A DNA stretch of 64,000 bases from assembly GCF_001427875.1 (NCBI RefSeq), contig NZ_LMHK01000002.1:157549-221548 (forward strand). Reading direction: 5' to 3'. The notes under the pieces are model-generated. The model searched no databases. It saw only the letters and a program-made list of their open reading frames with translations, and was not told where the DNA came from. The stretch is from Devosia sp. Root685 (lineage in GTDB: Bacteria > Pseudomonadota > Alphaproteobacteria > Rhizobiales > Devosiaceae). A program made the translations under genes and the position numbers. Positions 46,314-56,028 of this stretch are shown piece by piece. The stretch's first letter is position 1. Each line of letters opens with the position of its first letter.

Positions 46314-47404
46314 GAATGTCGCCGCTCAACCAGCGCCGCTGGGCAAATTTCCGCGCCAATAAACGCGGCTGGTGGTCGCTTTGGCTTTTTCTCCTGCTCT
46401 TCGTGGTGACGCTCGGGGCCGAATTCGTCACCAATGACCGGCCGATCATCGTCTCCTACAAGGGCGAATTGCTGGCACCATCGGTCGTCACCTATCCCGA
46501 GGCCAAATTCGGCGGCTTCCTCGCCACCACCGACTATCGCCAGCCCTTCATTGCCGAGGAAATCGCGGCCAATGGCTGGGCTATCTGGCCACCGGTGCGC
46601 TTCAGCCACGACACGGTGGATGGTTACCTCCCCTCTTCCGGCACCAATCCGCCAAGCTGGATGCAGAGCTGGGACCAGTTCTGCTCGCGCTATCCCGGCG
46701 GAACTGCCGACCCCAATTGCAATTTCGGCAACTACCACTGGCTCGGCACCGACGATCGCGGCCGCGACGTCTTGGCGCGCCTCGTCTACGGCTTCCGCAT
46801 TTCCATTCTGTTCGGGCTGATCCTGACGGTCTTCTCCTCAATCATCGGCGTTTTTGCCGGTGCCGTGCAGGGCTATTTTGGCGGCTGGCTCGATCTCGTC
46901 GCCCAGCGCCTGATCGAAATCTGGACCTCGGTGCCGGCCCTCTATCTGCTGTTGATCATTTCGAGCGTCATCGCCCCCAGTTTCTGGGTGCTGCTCGGCA
47001 TCCTGCTGCTGTTCTCCTGGGTGTCACTCGTGGGCATCGTCCGCGCCGAATTCCTGCGCGCCCGCAATTTTGAGTATGTCAACGCAGCGCGGGCGCTGGG
47101 CGTCTCCAATGGCGTCATTATGTGGCGGCACCTGCTGCCCAATGCCATGGTGGCGACGCTGACATTCATGCCCTTCATTCTCTCCGGCTCGGTGACGACG
47201 CTGACCTCGCTCGACTTTTTGGGTTTTGGCCTGCCGCTCGGCTCGCCCTCTCTCGGTGAACTCCTGGCGCAGGGCAAGCGCAACTTGCAGGCCCCGTGGT
47301 TGGGCCTCACCGGCTTTTTCACCATCGCCATCATGATGACCCTCCTGGTCTTCATCGGCGAAGCCGTCCGCGACGCCTTCGATCCGCGGAAGACGTTTTC
47401 ATGA
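46310..47404 (+). CDS. yejE: Peptide/microcin C type ABC permease YejE
   Basis: Permease of 364 residues from ATG 46310, overlapping the yejB stop (ATGA). It starts MRMSPLNQRRWANFRANKRGWWS. One membrane helix and a large periplasmic segment (about 45-150, with HWLGTDDRGRDVLARLVYG at its end) are followed by five helices and the EAA-type loop NAARALGVSNGVIMWRHLLPN. The long periplasmic part is characteristic of YejE. Confidence 0.93.
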   Translation: MRMSPLNQRRWANFRANKRGWWSLWLFLLLFVVTLGAEFVTNDRPIIVSYKGELLAPSVVTYPEAKFGGFLATTDYRQPFIAEEIAANGWAIWPPVRFSHDTVDGYLPSSGTNPPSWMQSWDQFCSRYPGGTADPNCNFGNYHWLGTDDRGRDVLARLVYGFRISILFGLILTVFSSIIGVFAGAVQGYFGGWLDLVAQRLIEIWTSVPALYLLLIISSVIAPSFWVLLGILLLFSWVSLVGIVRAEFLRARNFEYVNAARALGVSNGVIMWRHLLPNAMVATLTFMPFILSGSVTTLTSLDFLGFGLPLGSPSLGELLAQGKRNLQAPWLGLTGFFTIAIMMTLLVFIGEAVRDAFDPRKTFS

Positions 47405-49023
47405 CCACCCCCCTCCTCTCCGTCCGCGACCTGACCATTCGCTTTGGCGCCTTCGAGGTGGCGAAGAAGGTCAGCTTTGATATCGCCCCGGGCGAGACGC
47501 TGGCGCTGGTGGGTGAGAGCGGGTCGGGCAAGTCGGTGACGGCGTTGTCGATGCTGAAACTGCTGCCCCCTTCGGCGACGCTTGAGGGCGCGGTGATGCT
47601 CGGCGCGCAGAACCTTGCGGCTGCCTCAACCAACGAATTGCACGCCGTGCGCGGCAATGATGTGGGCATGATCTTTCAGGAGCCGATGAGTTCGCTGAAC
47701 CCGGTCCATACCGTCGGCAAACAGATCGGCGAAGTGCTGGCGACGCATCAGGGGCTGCGGCAGACGGCGGCGCGCAAGCGTACGCTTGAGCTTCTGGCCG
47801 AGGTCGGCATTCCTGATCCTGAAAGCCGCATCGACGATTATCCGCACCAGCTTTCGGGCGGGCAGCGGCAGCGCGTCATGATCGCCATGGCACTGGCGAA
47901 CAATCCGAAACTTCTTATAGCCGACGAGCCGACCACGGCGCTCGATGTGACCGTGCAGGCACAAATCCTGGCGCTGCTGAAAAAGCTGCAGGCACAGCAC
48001 GGCATGGCCATGCTGTTCATCACCCATGATTTGACCATCGTCCGCAAAATTGCCGACCGGGTCTGCGTGATGACCCAAGGCGAAATCGTCGAGAGCGGGG
48101 CGACCGCCGAAATCTTTGCCAAGCCGCAGCACGCCTATACGCAAAAGCTGCTGGCCGCAGCGCCAAGGGGCGCACCCGTACTGCCGAAATCCGCGTCCCC
48201 CGTTCTGGTCGAGACCAAGGACCTAAAAGTCTGGTTTCCAATCAAGCGCGGCCTTTTGCGCCGCACGGTCGGACACATCAGGGCGGTGGATGGCGTCGAT
48301 ATCGCCATCCATAAGGGCGAGACGCTGGGCGTTGTCGGCGAGAGTGGCTCGGGGAAATCGTCTCTGGGCTATGCGCTGCTGCGGCTCATTCCATCGGATG
48401 GCAAAATCGTCGTTATGGGCGAGGATATCGCCGGGCGCTCCGGCCGGGCGCTGCGGCCGATGCGCAAGCATATGCAGATCGTCTTTCAGGACCCGTTCGG
48501 CTCCCTGAGCCCGCGCATGTCGGTGGGCGAAATCGTCGAAGAAGGCCTAAAAGTCCACATGCCGCGCCTGACCACTGCCGAACGCGAGGCCAAGGTCGTC
48601 GCCGTTCTCAACGAAGTGGGGCTCGATCCCAAGGCGGCCAATCGCTATCCGCACGAGTTTTCGGGCGGCCAGCGCCAGCGTATCGCCATCGCCCGCGCGC
48701 TCGTGCTGGAGCCCGATTTCCTCGTGCTCGACGAGCCGACATCAGCGCTCGATATTTCCATTCAGGCGCAGGTCATCGATCTCCTCCGCGATGTGCAGCG
48801 CCGCCGCGACCTGACCTACCTCTTCATCAGCCACGATCTCCGCGTCGTGAAGGCGCTTGCCCATTCGGTTGTCGTGATGCGCAATGGCAGGATCGTGGAA
48901 GCCGGTCCGGCCGCCGGCATTTTCGCCCGGCCGCGCGATCCCTATACGCGCCAATTGATGGCCGCCGCCTTCGACATCGAAACCACCACCGACGGCTTGT
49001 TCCCGGCGGAACAAACCGACTAA
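47401..49023 (+). CDS. yejF: Peptide/microcin C type ABC ATPase YejF
   Basis: Double ATPase of 540 residues from ATG 47401 (ATGA overlap with yejE). Each half has Walker A GESGSGKS, signature LSGGQRQR or FSGGQRQR, and Walker [13 protein letters not shown] or [12 protein letters not shown]. Two oligopeptide-transport C-terminal regions are visible ([14 protein letters not shown] and [12 protein letters not shown]). It powers the YejBE pore. Confidence 0.94.
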   Translation: MTTPLLSVRDLTIRFGAFEVAKKVSFDIAPGETLALVGESGSGKSVTALSMLKLLPPSATLEGAVMLGAQNLAAASTNELHAVRGNDVGMIFQEPMSSLNPVHTVGKQIGEVLATHQGLRQTAARKRTLELLAEVGIPDPESRIDDYPHQLSGGQRQRVMIAMALANNPKLLIADEPTTALDVTVQAQILALLKKLQAQHGMAMLFITHDLTIVRKIADRVCVMTQGEIVESGATAEIFAKPQHAYTQKLLAAAPRGAPVLPKSASPVLVETKDLKVWFPIKRGLLRRTVGHIRAVDGVDIAIHKGETLGVVGESGSGKSSLGYALLRLIPSDGKIVVMGEDIAGRSGRALRPMRKHMQIVFQDPFGSLSPRMSVGEIVEEGLKVHMPRLTTAEREAKVVAVLNEVGLDPKAANRYPHEFSGGQRQRIAIARALVLEPDFLVLDEPTSALDISIQAQVIDLLRDVQRRRDLTYLFISHDLRVVKALAHSVVVMRNGRIVEAGPAAGIFARPRDPYTRQLMAAAFDIETTTDGLFPAEQTD

Positions 49024-49053
49024 CTTCAGCGCCAAAGAAAACGGAGCCAGACA

Positions 49054-50907
49054 ATGAAGCTCTCGACCCTCCTCGCCTCCGCCCTTCTCGCGCTCGGCCT
49101 TGCCACGCCCGCTCTGGCCCAGACCCCGACCGGCGTCTGGGTGCATGCCGACAGTCTCACCGAGGCGCCAAAATATCCCGAAGGCTTTGCCCATTTCGAC
49201 TACGTCAATCCCGATGCGCCCAAGGGCGGCACGGTGCGGCTGGGAGCGCGCGGGGGCTTTGATACTTTCAACCCCATTCTGCCCAAGGGCGAGATCGCCA
49301 GCGGCATCGGGCTCGTCTACGAAACGCTGCTGACCCCATCGCTTGACGAGGTGAACACTTCATACGGCCATTTGGCCGAGGCCATGAAGGTGGCCGACGA
49401 CTATGGCTCGGTGACCTTCCGCATGGACCCAAAGGCGCGCTGGCACGATGGCGAGCCGGTGACCGCCGAGGATGTCGTCTGGTCCTTTGAAAAATCCAAG
49501 GAACTGAGCCCGGCCTATACCCAATATTACGTCAACATCACCAGCGCCGAAGTGACCGCGCCCGGCGAAGTGACCTTCACCTTCGACATGACCGGTAACC
49601 GCGAGCTGCCCAATATTCTGGGACAGCTCATGGTCATGCCGCAGCACTGGTGGGAAGGCACCGATGCCAATGGCAAGCAACGCAATCTCGGCGCCTCGAC
49701 GCTGGAGCCGCCGCTGGGCTCGGGCCCCTATAAGCTCGCAAGCTTCGAGGCCGGCCGTTCGGTCACCTATACGCGCGTCGAGGACTATTGGGCCCAGGAC
49801 AACCCGACCGAAATCGGCACCAACAATTTCGACACCATCCGCTACGAGTATTTCCTCGATGAAGCGGTCTGGTTCGAAGCCTTCAAGGGCGATCAGTTCG
49901 ACTTCTGGAGCGAATATACCGCCCGCCGCTGGGCCACCGGTTTTGATTTCCCCGCCGTCGCCGATGGCCGCGTGATCAAGGAAGAATTCCCGCAGGACTA
50001 TAATGGCCGCGGGGAAATGGTCGGCTTCATCCCCAATCTGCGCCGCGAAAAGTTCGGGGACCAGCGCGTGCGCGAGGCGCTGAACTATGCCTTCGATTTC
50101 GAAGAGCTGAACAACACGATTTTCTACAATCAGTATGCCCGGGTGAATTCCTACTTTTTCGGCCTGCCCTTCGCGGCCAAGGGCTTGCCGCAGGGCGAAG
50201 TGCTGAACGTGCTCGAAAGCGTTCGGGATAAGGTACCGGCAGCCGCCTTCACCGAGGAATATGTCAATCCGGTCAATGGCGATCCGACCAAGCTGCGCGA
50301 GAACCTGCGCAAGGCGCTGGGCCTCCTTACCGAGGCCGGCTACACGCTCAACGGCACGCAGCTCGTCGATGCCAATGGCCAGCAGCTATCCTTTGAAATC
50401 CTGATGCACCAGCCAACGCTGGAGGCCATCGCCGCCAACCTGCAGCGCAATCTCGGCCAGATCGGCATCGCCGTCAGCGTGCGCATGGTCGATACGCCGC
50501 AATATATCAACCGGCTGCGCAGTTTTGATTACGACATGATCTATGCCAGCTGGGTCCAATCCTATTCACCCGGCAATGAGCAGCGCTCTTTCTTCGGTTC
50601 GTCCAGCGCCAATGAAGAGGGCTCGCGCAATTATGCCGGCATTGCCGATCCGGGCGTGGATGCGCTGATCGACCAGCTCGTCGCAACCAAGGATCGCGAA
50701 ACCCAGCTTGCCGTCACCGAGGCGCTCGACCGCGTGCTTCTGGCCCATGATTATGTCGTGCCCGGCTATTCGCTGCGCTATTCGCGCACGGCCCGCTGGG
50801 ACCGGTTCAGCCACCCCGAAACATTGCCCGAATTCGCCAATGGTTTTCCAACCATCTGGTGGTGGGACGCAGAGAAGGCGGCAAAGACAGGTGGGGCGGG
50901 TCAGTAA
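49054..50907 (+). CDS. yejA: Peptide/microcin C type binding protein YejA
   Basis: Periplasmic binding protein of 617 residues in the SBP_bac_5 family. The signal peptide ends at ALAQT (about residue 23). Landmarks are FAHFDYVNPDAPKGGTVRLG, SFNPILPKG-like sequence, KARWHDGEPVTAEDVVWSF and LNYAFDFEELN. GGAG precedes the start. Here yejA is the last gene of the operon, whereas it comes first in Escherichia coli. Repeat family A follows 23 bases after the stop. Confidence 0.93.
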   Translation: MKLSTLLASALLALGLATPALAQTPTGVWVHADSLTEAPKYPEGFAHFDYVNPDAPKGGTVRLGARGGFDTFNPILPKGEIASGIGLVYETLLTPSLDEVNTSYGHLAEAMKVADDYGSVTFRMDPKARWHDGEPVTAEDVVWSFEKSKELSPAYTQYYVNITSAEVTAPGEVTFTFDMTGNRELPNILGQLMVMPQHWWEGTDANGKQRNLGASTLEPPLGSGPYKLASFEAGRSVTYTRVEDYWAQDNPTEIGTNNFDTIRYEYFLDEAVWFEAFKGDQFDFWSEYTARRWATGFDFPAVADGRVIKEEFPQDYNGRGEMVGFIPNLRREKFGDQRVREALNYAFDFEELNNTIFYNQYARVNSYFFGLPFAAKGLPQGEVLNVLESVRDKVPAAAFTEEYVNPVNGDPTKLRENLRKALGLLTEAGYTLNGTQLVDANGQQLSFEILMHQPTLEAIAANLQRNLGQIGIAVSVRMVDTPQYINRLRSFDYDMIYASWVQSYSPGNEQRSFFGSSSANEEGSRNYAGIADPGVDALIDQLVATKDRETQLAVTEALDRVLLAHDYVVPGYSLRYSRTARWDRFSHPETLPEFANGFPTIWWWDAEKAAKTGGAGQ

Positions 50908-50929
50908 CAACCCGCAGATCGTGGCTTAC

Positions 50930-51074
50930 ACCCCCCCTCCCATCCTCCCCCATCAAGGGGGAGGTGTCACCGAATTCGCCATAGCGAATTCGGTTGGGCC
51001 AGTGGGTTTTGCGAGATATTGCCACCCACTCGATGCCACACCTCCCCCTTGATGGGGGAGGATGGGAGGGGGTG
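50930..51074. repeat. Palindromic intergenic repeat, family A
   Basis: The left arm (50930-50969) and right arm (51038-51074) are inverted copies like those at 25725-25842, with the centre ATCAAGGGGGAGGTG / CACCTCCCCCTTGAT. A small inner palindrome GAATTCGCTATGGCGAATTC-like (50972-50992) lies between them. It separates the convergent yejA and methyltransferase genes. Confidence 0.85.
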
Positions 51075-51097
51075 AACTCTCGCTCGACGCGATTGAG

Positions 51098-51700
51098 CTA
51101 CACGGCCTTCCGCGCCACCAGATCAACCAGGTGCGACAGACCGACATGGGCCGAACCTTCGGCAACTTCGCTGTCGTGATCGCTGAGATGCAGGATTTCC
51201 AGCGCCGCGAATTTCTCGGCCAGCAGCGCTTCGGTATAGAGATTTTCGGGAATGCCGGGTCCGCCGGTTTTGTATTCGAGCTGGCGGAGGCCGTAGCCCT
51301 GCAAGATCAGCAGCCCGCCCGGCTTCAGCGCCCGCTCCATCCCCGCAAAGATCGCGTCGCGCAGGTCCGGCCCCGCGAACTGGAAGAAGATGCCGGCAAC
51401 AACATCGAAACTGACCGGCGGCCACTCATAGGCCGCGATATCGAGAAGTCGCGTCTCAAGCGCCACGCCGCGCTTGGCAGCCAGCTTTCGCGCCTTGTCG
51501 AGCCCGACGGGCGAAGCGTCCAGCGACAGGACGTCGAGCCCCTGCTCCGCGAGCCACACACCGTTCCGCCCCTCGCCATCGGCAACGGCCAGCGCCGTGC
51601 CCGATTTGGGCAGGAGGTGGGCCTGTGCGGCAAGGAAAGCGTTGGGCGCCTCGCCGAACACATAGTCGTCCCGGCTATAGCGCTCGTCCCAAAAGCTCAT
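51098..51700 (-). CDS. Class I SAM-dependent methyltransferase (TehB-like)
   Basis: Protein of 200 residues from ATG 51700. The SAM-binding motif I is degenerate (ALAVADGEGRNGVWLA), with VLSLDASPVGLDKAR as motif II and FDVVAGIFFQFAGPDLR further on. The N-terminus WDERYSRDDYVFGEAPNAFL is typical of the TehB/UbiE-like group acting on small molecules or oxyanions. The ATG overlaps the tamB stop (TGATG), so it is the last gene of the tamA-tamB operon. Substrate unknown. Confidence 0.85.
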   Translation of the reverse strand: MSFWDERYSRDDYVFGEAPNAFLAAQAHLLPKSGTALAVADGEGRNGVWLAEQGLDVLSLDASPVGLDKARKLAAKRGVALETRLLDIAAYEWPPVSFDVVAGIFFQFAGPDLRDAIFAGMERALKPGGLLILQGYGLRQLEYKTGGPGIPENLYTEALLAEKFAALEILHLSDHDSEVAEGSAHVGLSHLVDLVARKAV

Positions 51701-54700
51701 CAATAGTCCTGTTCGTAGAACACGCCGAGGCTCGAATCGCCGTTCTGCCCGGCGGTGCCGCGCACCACGAGATCGTCGGTCACATCGAGATTGATCGACA
51801 CTTTCGACTGGCCATTCGCCCCGGCGGTGACGCCGAGATAGATATTGTCCTGCAAATAGGTGCCGGCCTGAACCCCGACATTGCCCTTGTCGTCGGTGAC
51901 GACATCGAGGTCGGCAAGGCCCGCGGCCCCACGAAGACCATCGACGAGACCACCGCCGCCGCCCCCCACCAGTTCAGCCGCAGCGCCCGCAAGCTGGGCC
52001 AGCTGCAGCGGTGTCAATTCGCCCATGGAGCGCTTGAAGATCAGGCGGCTGAGGACTTCATCCTGCGGCAGGCTCGGATTGGAGGTGAAGGTCACCTCGG
52101 GTGCCGAGGCACGGCCGGCAATGGTGACGAAAACGGTGATTCCGTCGCCTTCGGTCCGCGCCACGAAATAGAGCTGTGGATCGAGATCGCCCATCAGCGT
52201 CACGGTGCCGGTTTCAAAATCAAGGCGCTGTCCGAGCACGGAGAGGCGACCGCGCTCGAGCGAGAAGCTGCCAACGGGCTGGATATTGTTGAGCGGACCC
52301 GCGAGCCGCACCGAACCACCCACTTCGGCATCGAGGCCACGGCCGCGAATAAAGATCTGGTTGGGCGCATTGACGGTGACGTCGAGCAAGAGACCCGACG
52401 AACGCGTCTGCGGCACCGGCGCACCGGCGGCATCGATGCGGGCGCGCTGAAGCGTCTGGGCGACGGCAGGTGGCGTCGACACATGGGTGACATCGATGAG
52501 CGGAGCCCCGCCGCCAAAACCTTCCGGCACGGTGATGTTGGCATTTTCGATATTGAGCGTGCCGGCAAGGAGCGGCGTACCGCTGAGATTGCCGGTGAGC
52601 GTCAGGCCGCCCGACACGGTGGCGAGGAAAATCTCGCCATCGGAATAACGGGCCGAATTGAGCGCCACGCGTAGGTCGGCTGGGAACTGGCCCGAAAGAC
52701 CCACCGTGCCCGAGGCCGAGACGCTGCCGCCGGTCGCGAGATTGGCCGTGAGGCTTTCGATGCGCGCCGTCGTGCCGGCGAGCGTAGCGCGGCCCGCAAT
52801 GCCGGTCAGGCGCAGGTTGAGTTCGGGGTCGATATAGCCGGCATCGCTGAGCGTTACCGAACCGCCGAACTGCGGCGCGGTGATACTGCCCGAGACATCG
52901 GCGTTGAAATTCGCCGTGCCGGAAAGCTGGCCGCCCCGATCGATGAGGAAGCGATTGGCCAAAGCCAGCGGCGCCGAACCCGACAGGCTCACGGCAAGCC
53001 CGCCGCCCGAAAGCGGCACGCGGCCGGAGCCGGTGACATTGAGCCCACCCGAACCATTGGCGGAAAGCCGTTCGATGGCAACGCTATTGCCGGAATAGGA
53101 GCCGGTGACGGTGGCGCTGATCGGCGCGATGCCGAAGGACTGGATGGCCGATGCATTGATGCCGCTGCCGCGCGCATCGAACTGCACCTGCGGATTGGAC
53201 GCAGAACCCGAGACGACAGCCGTGCCATCGAGCGTGCCAGCGAGGCCGAGGCTCGGCACAATGGTATTGGCGATGGAAAGCGGCAGGGCGGCGATGTTGA
53301 CGTTGAGCGCCAGCGTTTCGCCCGCCGTGCCCGAAGCCGTGATGCTGCCCGAGCCGACATCGAAGCGCAGGGCATCGAGATCAACGCTATTGCCTTGCAC
53401 CAGCAAAGTGGTCGGATTGGCGAGGCGCGCCGCAATGCTGCCCTGTGCGAGATCGGCGCGATCGAGCGACACGCGATAGCCGCCCTCGACGGGGGCGAGG
53501 CCGCCGGCAACATCGAGCGTGGTGCCGGTGCTCAAAGCTGCCTGAGCATCGAAGCTGGTGGTATCGCCGCTCTGGCTGGCGCGGGCGGTCAGCGTGTTGA
53601 CGGTCGTGCCGGCGGCCACGACATTGCTGGCCGTCACCGTGCCATTGAGCGCTGGTACGCCAAAGAGATCGACAGCCGTGGCGCTGATTTCGGCGCGGCC
53701 CACGGCGATGTCGTTGATCTTCAAATTGGCAGCGTTGGCGGTGAGGCCCGCCTGCTGCACACCATCGACCGGCGAGAGGGCGAGCGCGGCATTGATGCTG
53801 CCCGAGGCTTCAGTGAGCAACAGCGCTGCGGCCAGCGACACATCGGAGGCGGCAATATCGAGCCGGCCATTCAGCAGCTGCGTATCGGCCGCGCGGCTGA
53901 CCGAGCCGAAAACGCGGGTACCGGCGATTTCAAAGTCGAGATTGTTGAGCGCCTGTCGCGCCGTGTCGGAGACGACCTGCGAAGAGAGCTTGGCGCGGTG
54001 ACCATCGAGCATGGCTTCGCCGCTGATGCGGCCGGTTAGGCTCCCGCCAAGCAGATCAAGATCGAGCCCCAGCTTCGCATCGCGCAGATTGCGGCCGACG
54101 AGATTGCCATTGGCGACCGTGGCGTCGAGCAAGAGATCGACCGGCGCTTCGGCCGATGCCGACTTGGCCGTGCCGCGCACGACAAGCGCGCCCGAGGCCT
54201 GGTCGGTCAGGAGGCCGAGATCGGAGAGGTCGAGCCCGATGGCGAAATTGGCTTCGCTGGTGCCGTAGACACCATCGGCGGTGAACTGCACCTGTGGATT
54301 GGTGACCGAAAAATCGTCGGCGACGATGCCGGCTTCGGTGCGGGCAAGACGGCCGGAAAGGGCGACTTCGCCGGCCAGCAGTTTGTCGGCGGTTTCATCG
54401 TCAATGGTCAGATTGCGTCCCGAACCTTCAAAGGTCAGGTCAAACCCGCCGCCGACAAAGGCCACCGAGCCTTCGGCATCCAGCGACAGGCCACCCGTCA
54501 GTTCGCGACCGGCAAGGCCGGAGAACGGCGCGATGTTTTTGGTCTCGACGCCAATGCGGCCGCGGAAAGCGCCGCCATCGATGACGCCGGAAAGACCCGC
54601 CGTCAGCGCTTCACCAACCACCCGCAACTGCGCCAGCTCGATCGGCTGGCCCGCATTCCAGAGCCCGGCAAGGCCGAGCCCAACGCTGTCGCCAAGCGCC

Positions 54701-56028
54701 GCTTCAACCGCCGCGTCGCCGGCAATGCCGGACAGCGTGCCGTCACCATTGAAGGTGATCATGCGCGTCGTGGGATCGGAGAGATTGCTGGCCACGCCCT
54801 TGATGGCGAGACCCACGCGGTTGGCCGAAAAATCGCCGGTGATCAGGCTGTCGATACCGAGATCGGCGCTCCAGTTTTCCGAGCCTTCGGCGCCGAAATC
54901 GATCACGAACTGCGCCGCCTTCACCTGCGGCGCGCCGGGCGCCGGTAGCAGAACCAGCCCGCCGGCCGGGTCGGCAATAGAAGCCTTGAGGTCGAGGCGC
55001 GACAGGAAATTGTCCGCCGTGGTGCTGGCATTGGCTTGCAGGGCCAGTTGGCCACCGCTCAGCGTCAGATCGCTGAGTTCCACGCCACCGCCGCCGCGCA
55101 CGAGGGCATTGAGGGAAAGCCGCGTATCCGAGCCGAAGAACGGTCGATACTGCTCGGCCATGAGCATGGAAAGCGGGCCGCCGAGATCTGCGTCGACGGC
55201 AAAGCCCTCGGCCGTCTGGTTGATGGTCGAAACGCCGGCAAGCGCCGTCTGCCCATTGGCCAACAGCGTCAGATCGGCGCGCAGGTCCGCGACCGGCCCC
55301 TGCCCCGCCAGGGTCAACTGCATCGCCGGCCGGCCCTCGATATTGAGGAGATTGGCGAGCACGCCATTTTCCGGCTCGCTGAGGTCGAACTTCAGGTCGA
55401 TCTCATTGCTGTCGCGCACATAGGACAGATCGAGATTAAGCGTGCCGCCCGGCCCATCGAGGCGCACGATATCGAGCGCGGTATTGAGATTGCCGCCTTC
55501 AAGCGTCAGATTGCCGGCGAGCGAAATCTCCGAACCGAGGCCGAAAACGCCGTCGCCAAAGGTCACCTTGGGGATCGACAGTTCGCCGATATTGATGGCC
55601 ACCGGAAATTCCGGCACCGACAAACTGCCCGCTTCCGGCGGCGGCAGATCGACGCCCTCAGCCGGCACGGCATTGCGCAGATATTCGATGGAATCCGCCT
55701 TGAGCGAATTCACCTGCAGCCGGCCGGTGAACAGCGCCGCCTGGCTCCAGTTGAGGCTGGCATTGTGGACCCGCAGCCACACGCCCTCCTGGTCGGCAAT
55801 GGTGATCTCGCGGATAGTGACGTCCGAACCGAGCGCGCCATCGATATTGGAGAGGCGGATTTGCCGCTCGGGCGTCGAAAGCTGGCCTTCGACGAAACCG
55901 GTCAGCCAATCCTTCTGCGCCTCGTCGGAATTGTCCTGCGCGAACAACGCCACCGGTACGCCGACCAGCGGCACGAGGACGAGCGAAGCGAAGGCCACGC
56001 GACGGTATTTTTTCACAACCGGCATCAT
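51700..56028 (-). CDS. tamB: Translocation and assembly module protein TamB
   Basis: Protein of 1442 residues. One N-terminal membrane helix (about 8-30, VAFASLVLVPLVGVPVALFA) anchors it in the inner membrane. A very long beta-rich region of AsmA/TamB type follows, with many alternating Gly/Ser/Ala strands. The C-terminal TamB domain (DUF490) has MGDLDPQLYFVARTEGDG, DEVLSRLIFKRSMGELTPLQLAQLA and VQAGTYLQDNIYLGV. TamB bridges the periplasm to TamA and is linked to outer-membrane protein assembly and lipid transport. Start and stop overlap with tamA and the methyltransferase gene. Confidence 0.93.
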   Translation of the reverse strand: MMPVVKKYRRVAFASLVLVPLVGVPVALFAQDNSDEAQKDWLTGFVEGQLSTPERQIRLSNIDGALGSDVTIREITIADQEGVWLRVHNASLNWSQAALFTGRLQVNSLKADSIEYLRNAVPAEGVDLPPPEAGSLSVPEFPVAINIGELSIPKVTFGDGVFGLGSEISLAGNLTLEGGNLNTALDIVRLDGPGGTLNLDLSYVRDSNEIDLKFDLSEPENGVLANLLNIEGRPAMQLTLAGQGPVADLRADLTLLANGQTALAGVSTINQTAEGFAVDADLGGPLSMLMAEQYRPFFGSDTRLSLNALVRGGGGVELSDLTLSGGQLALQANASTTADNFLSRLDLKASIADPAGGLVLLPAPGAPQVKAAQFVIDFGAEGSENWSADLGIDSLITGDFSANRVGLAIKGVASNLSDPTTRMITFNGDGTLSGIAGDAAVEAALGDSVGLGLAGLWNAGQPIELAQLRVVGEALTAGLSGVIDGGAFRGRIGVETKNIAPFSGLAGRELTGGLSLDAEGSVAFVGGGFDLTFEGSGRNLTIDDETADKLLAGEVALSGRLARTEAGIVADDFSVTNPQVQFTADGVYGTSEANFAIGLDLSDLGLLTDQASGALVVRGTAKSASAEAPVDLLLDATVANGNLVGRNLRDAKLGLDLDLLGGSLTGRISGEAMLDGHRAKLSSQVVSDTARQALNNLDFEIAGTRVFGSVSRAADTQLLNGRLDIAASDVSLAAALLLTEASGSINAALALSPVDGVQQAGLTANAANLKINDIAVGRAEISATAVDLFGVPALNGTVTASNVVAAGTTVNTLTARASQSGDTTSFDAQAALSTGTTLDVAGGLAPVEGGYRVSLDRADLAQGSIAARLANPTTLLVQGNSVDLDALRFDVGSGSITASGTAGETLALNVNIAALPLSIANTIVPSLGLAGTLDGTAVVSGSASNPQVQFDARGSGINASAIQSFGIAPISATVTGSYSGNSVAIERLSANGSGGLNVTGSGRVPLSGGGLAVSLSGSAPLALANRFLIDRGGQLSGTANFNADVSGSITAPQFGGSVTLSDAGYIDPELNLRLTGIAGRATLAGTTARIESLTANLATGGSVSASGTVGLSGQFPADLRVALNSARYSDGEIFLATVSGGLTLTGNLSGTPLLAGTLNIENANITVPEGFGGGAPLIDVTHVSTPPAVAQTLQRARIDAAGAPVPQTRSSGLLLDVTVNAPNQIFIRGRGLDAEVGGSVRLAGPLNNIQPVGSFSLERGRLSVLGQRLDFETGTVTLMGDLDPQLYFVARTEGDGITVFVTIAGRASAPEVTFTSNPSLPQDEVLSRLIFKRSMGELTPLQLAQLAGAAAELVGGGGGGLVDGLRGAAGLADLDVVTDDKGNVGVQAGTYLQDNIYLGVTAGANGQSKVSINLDVTDDLVVRGTAGQNGDSSLGVFYEQDY

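Noticed and set aside
46310..50907. Naming the importer as a dipeptide (Dpp/Opp) system
   Set aside because: The long YejB insert, the large YejE periplasmic segment and the fused double ATPase YejF fit the Yej type better.
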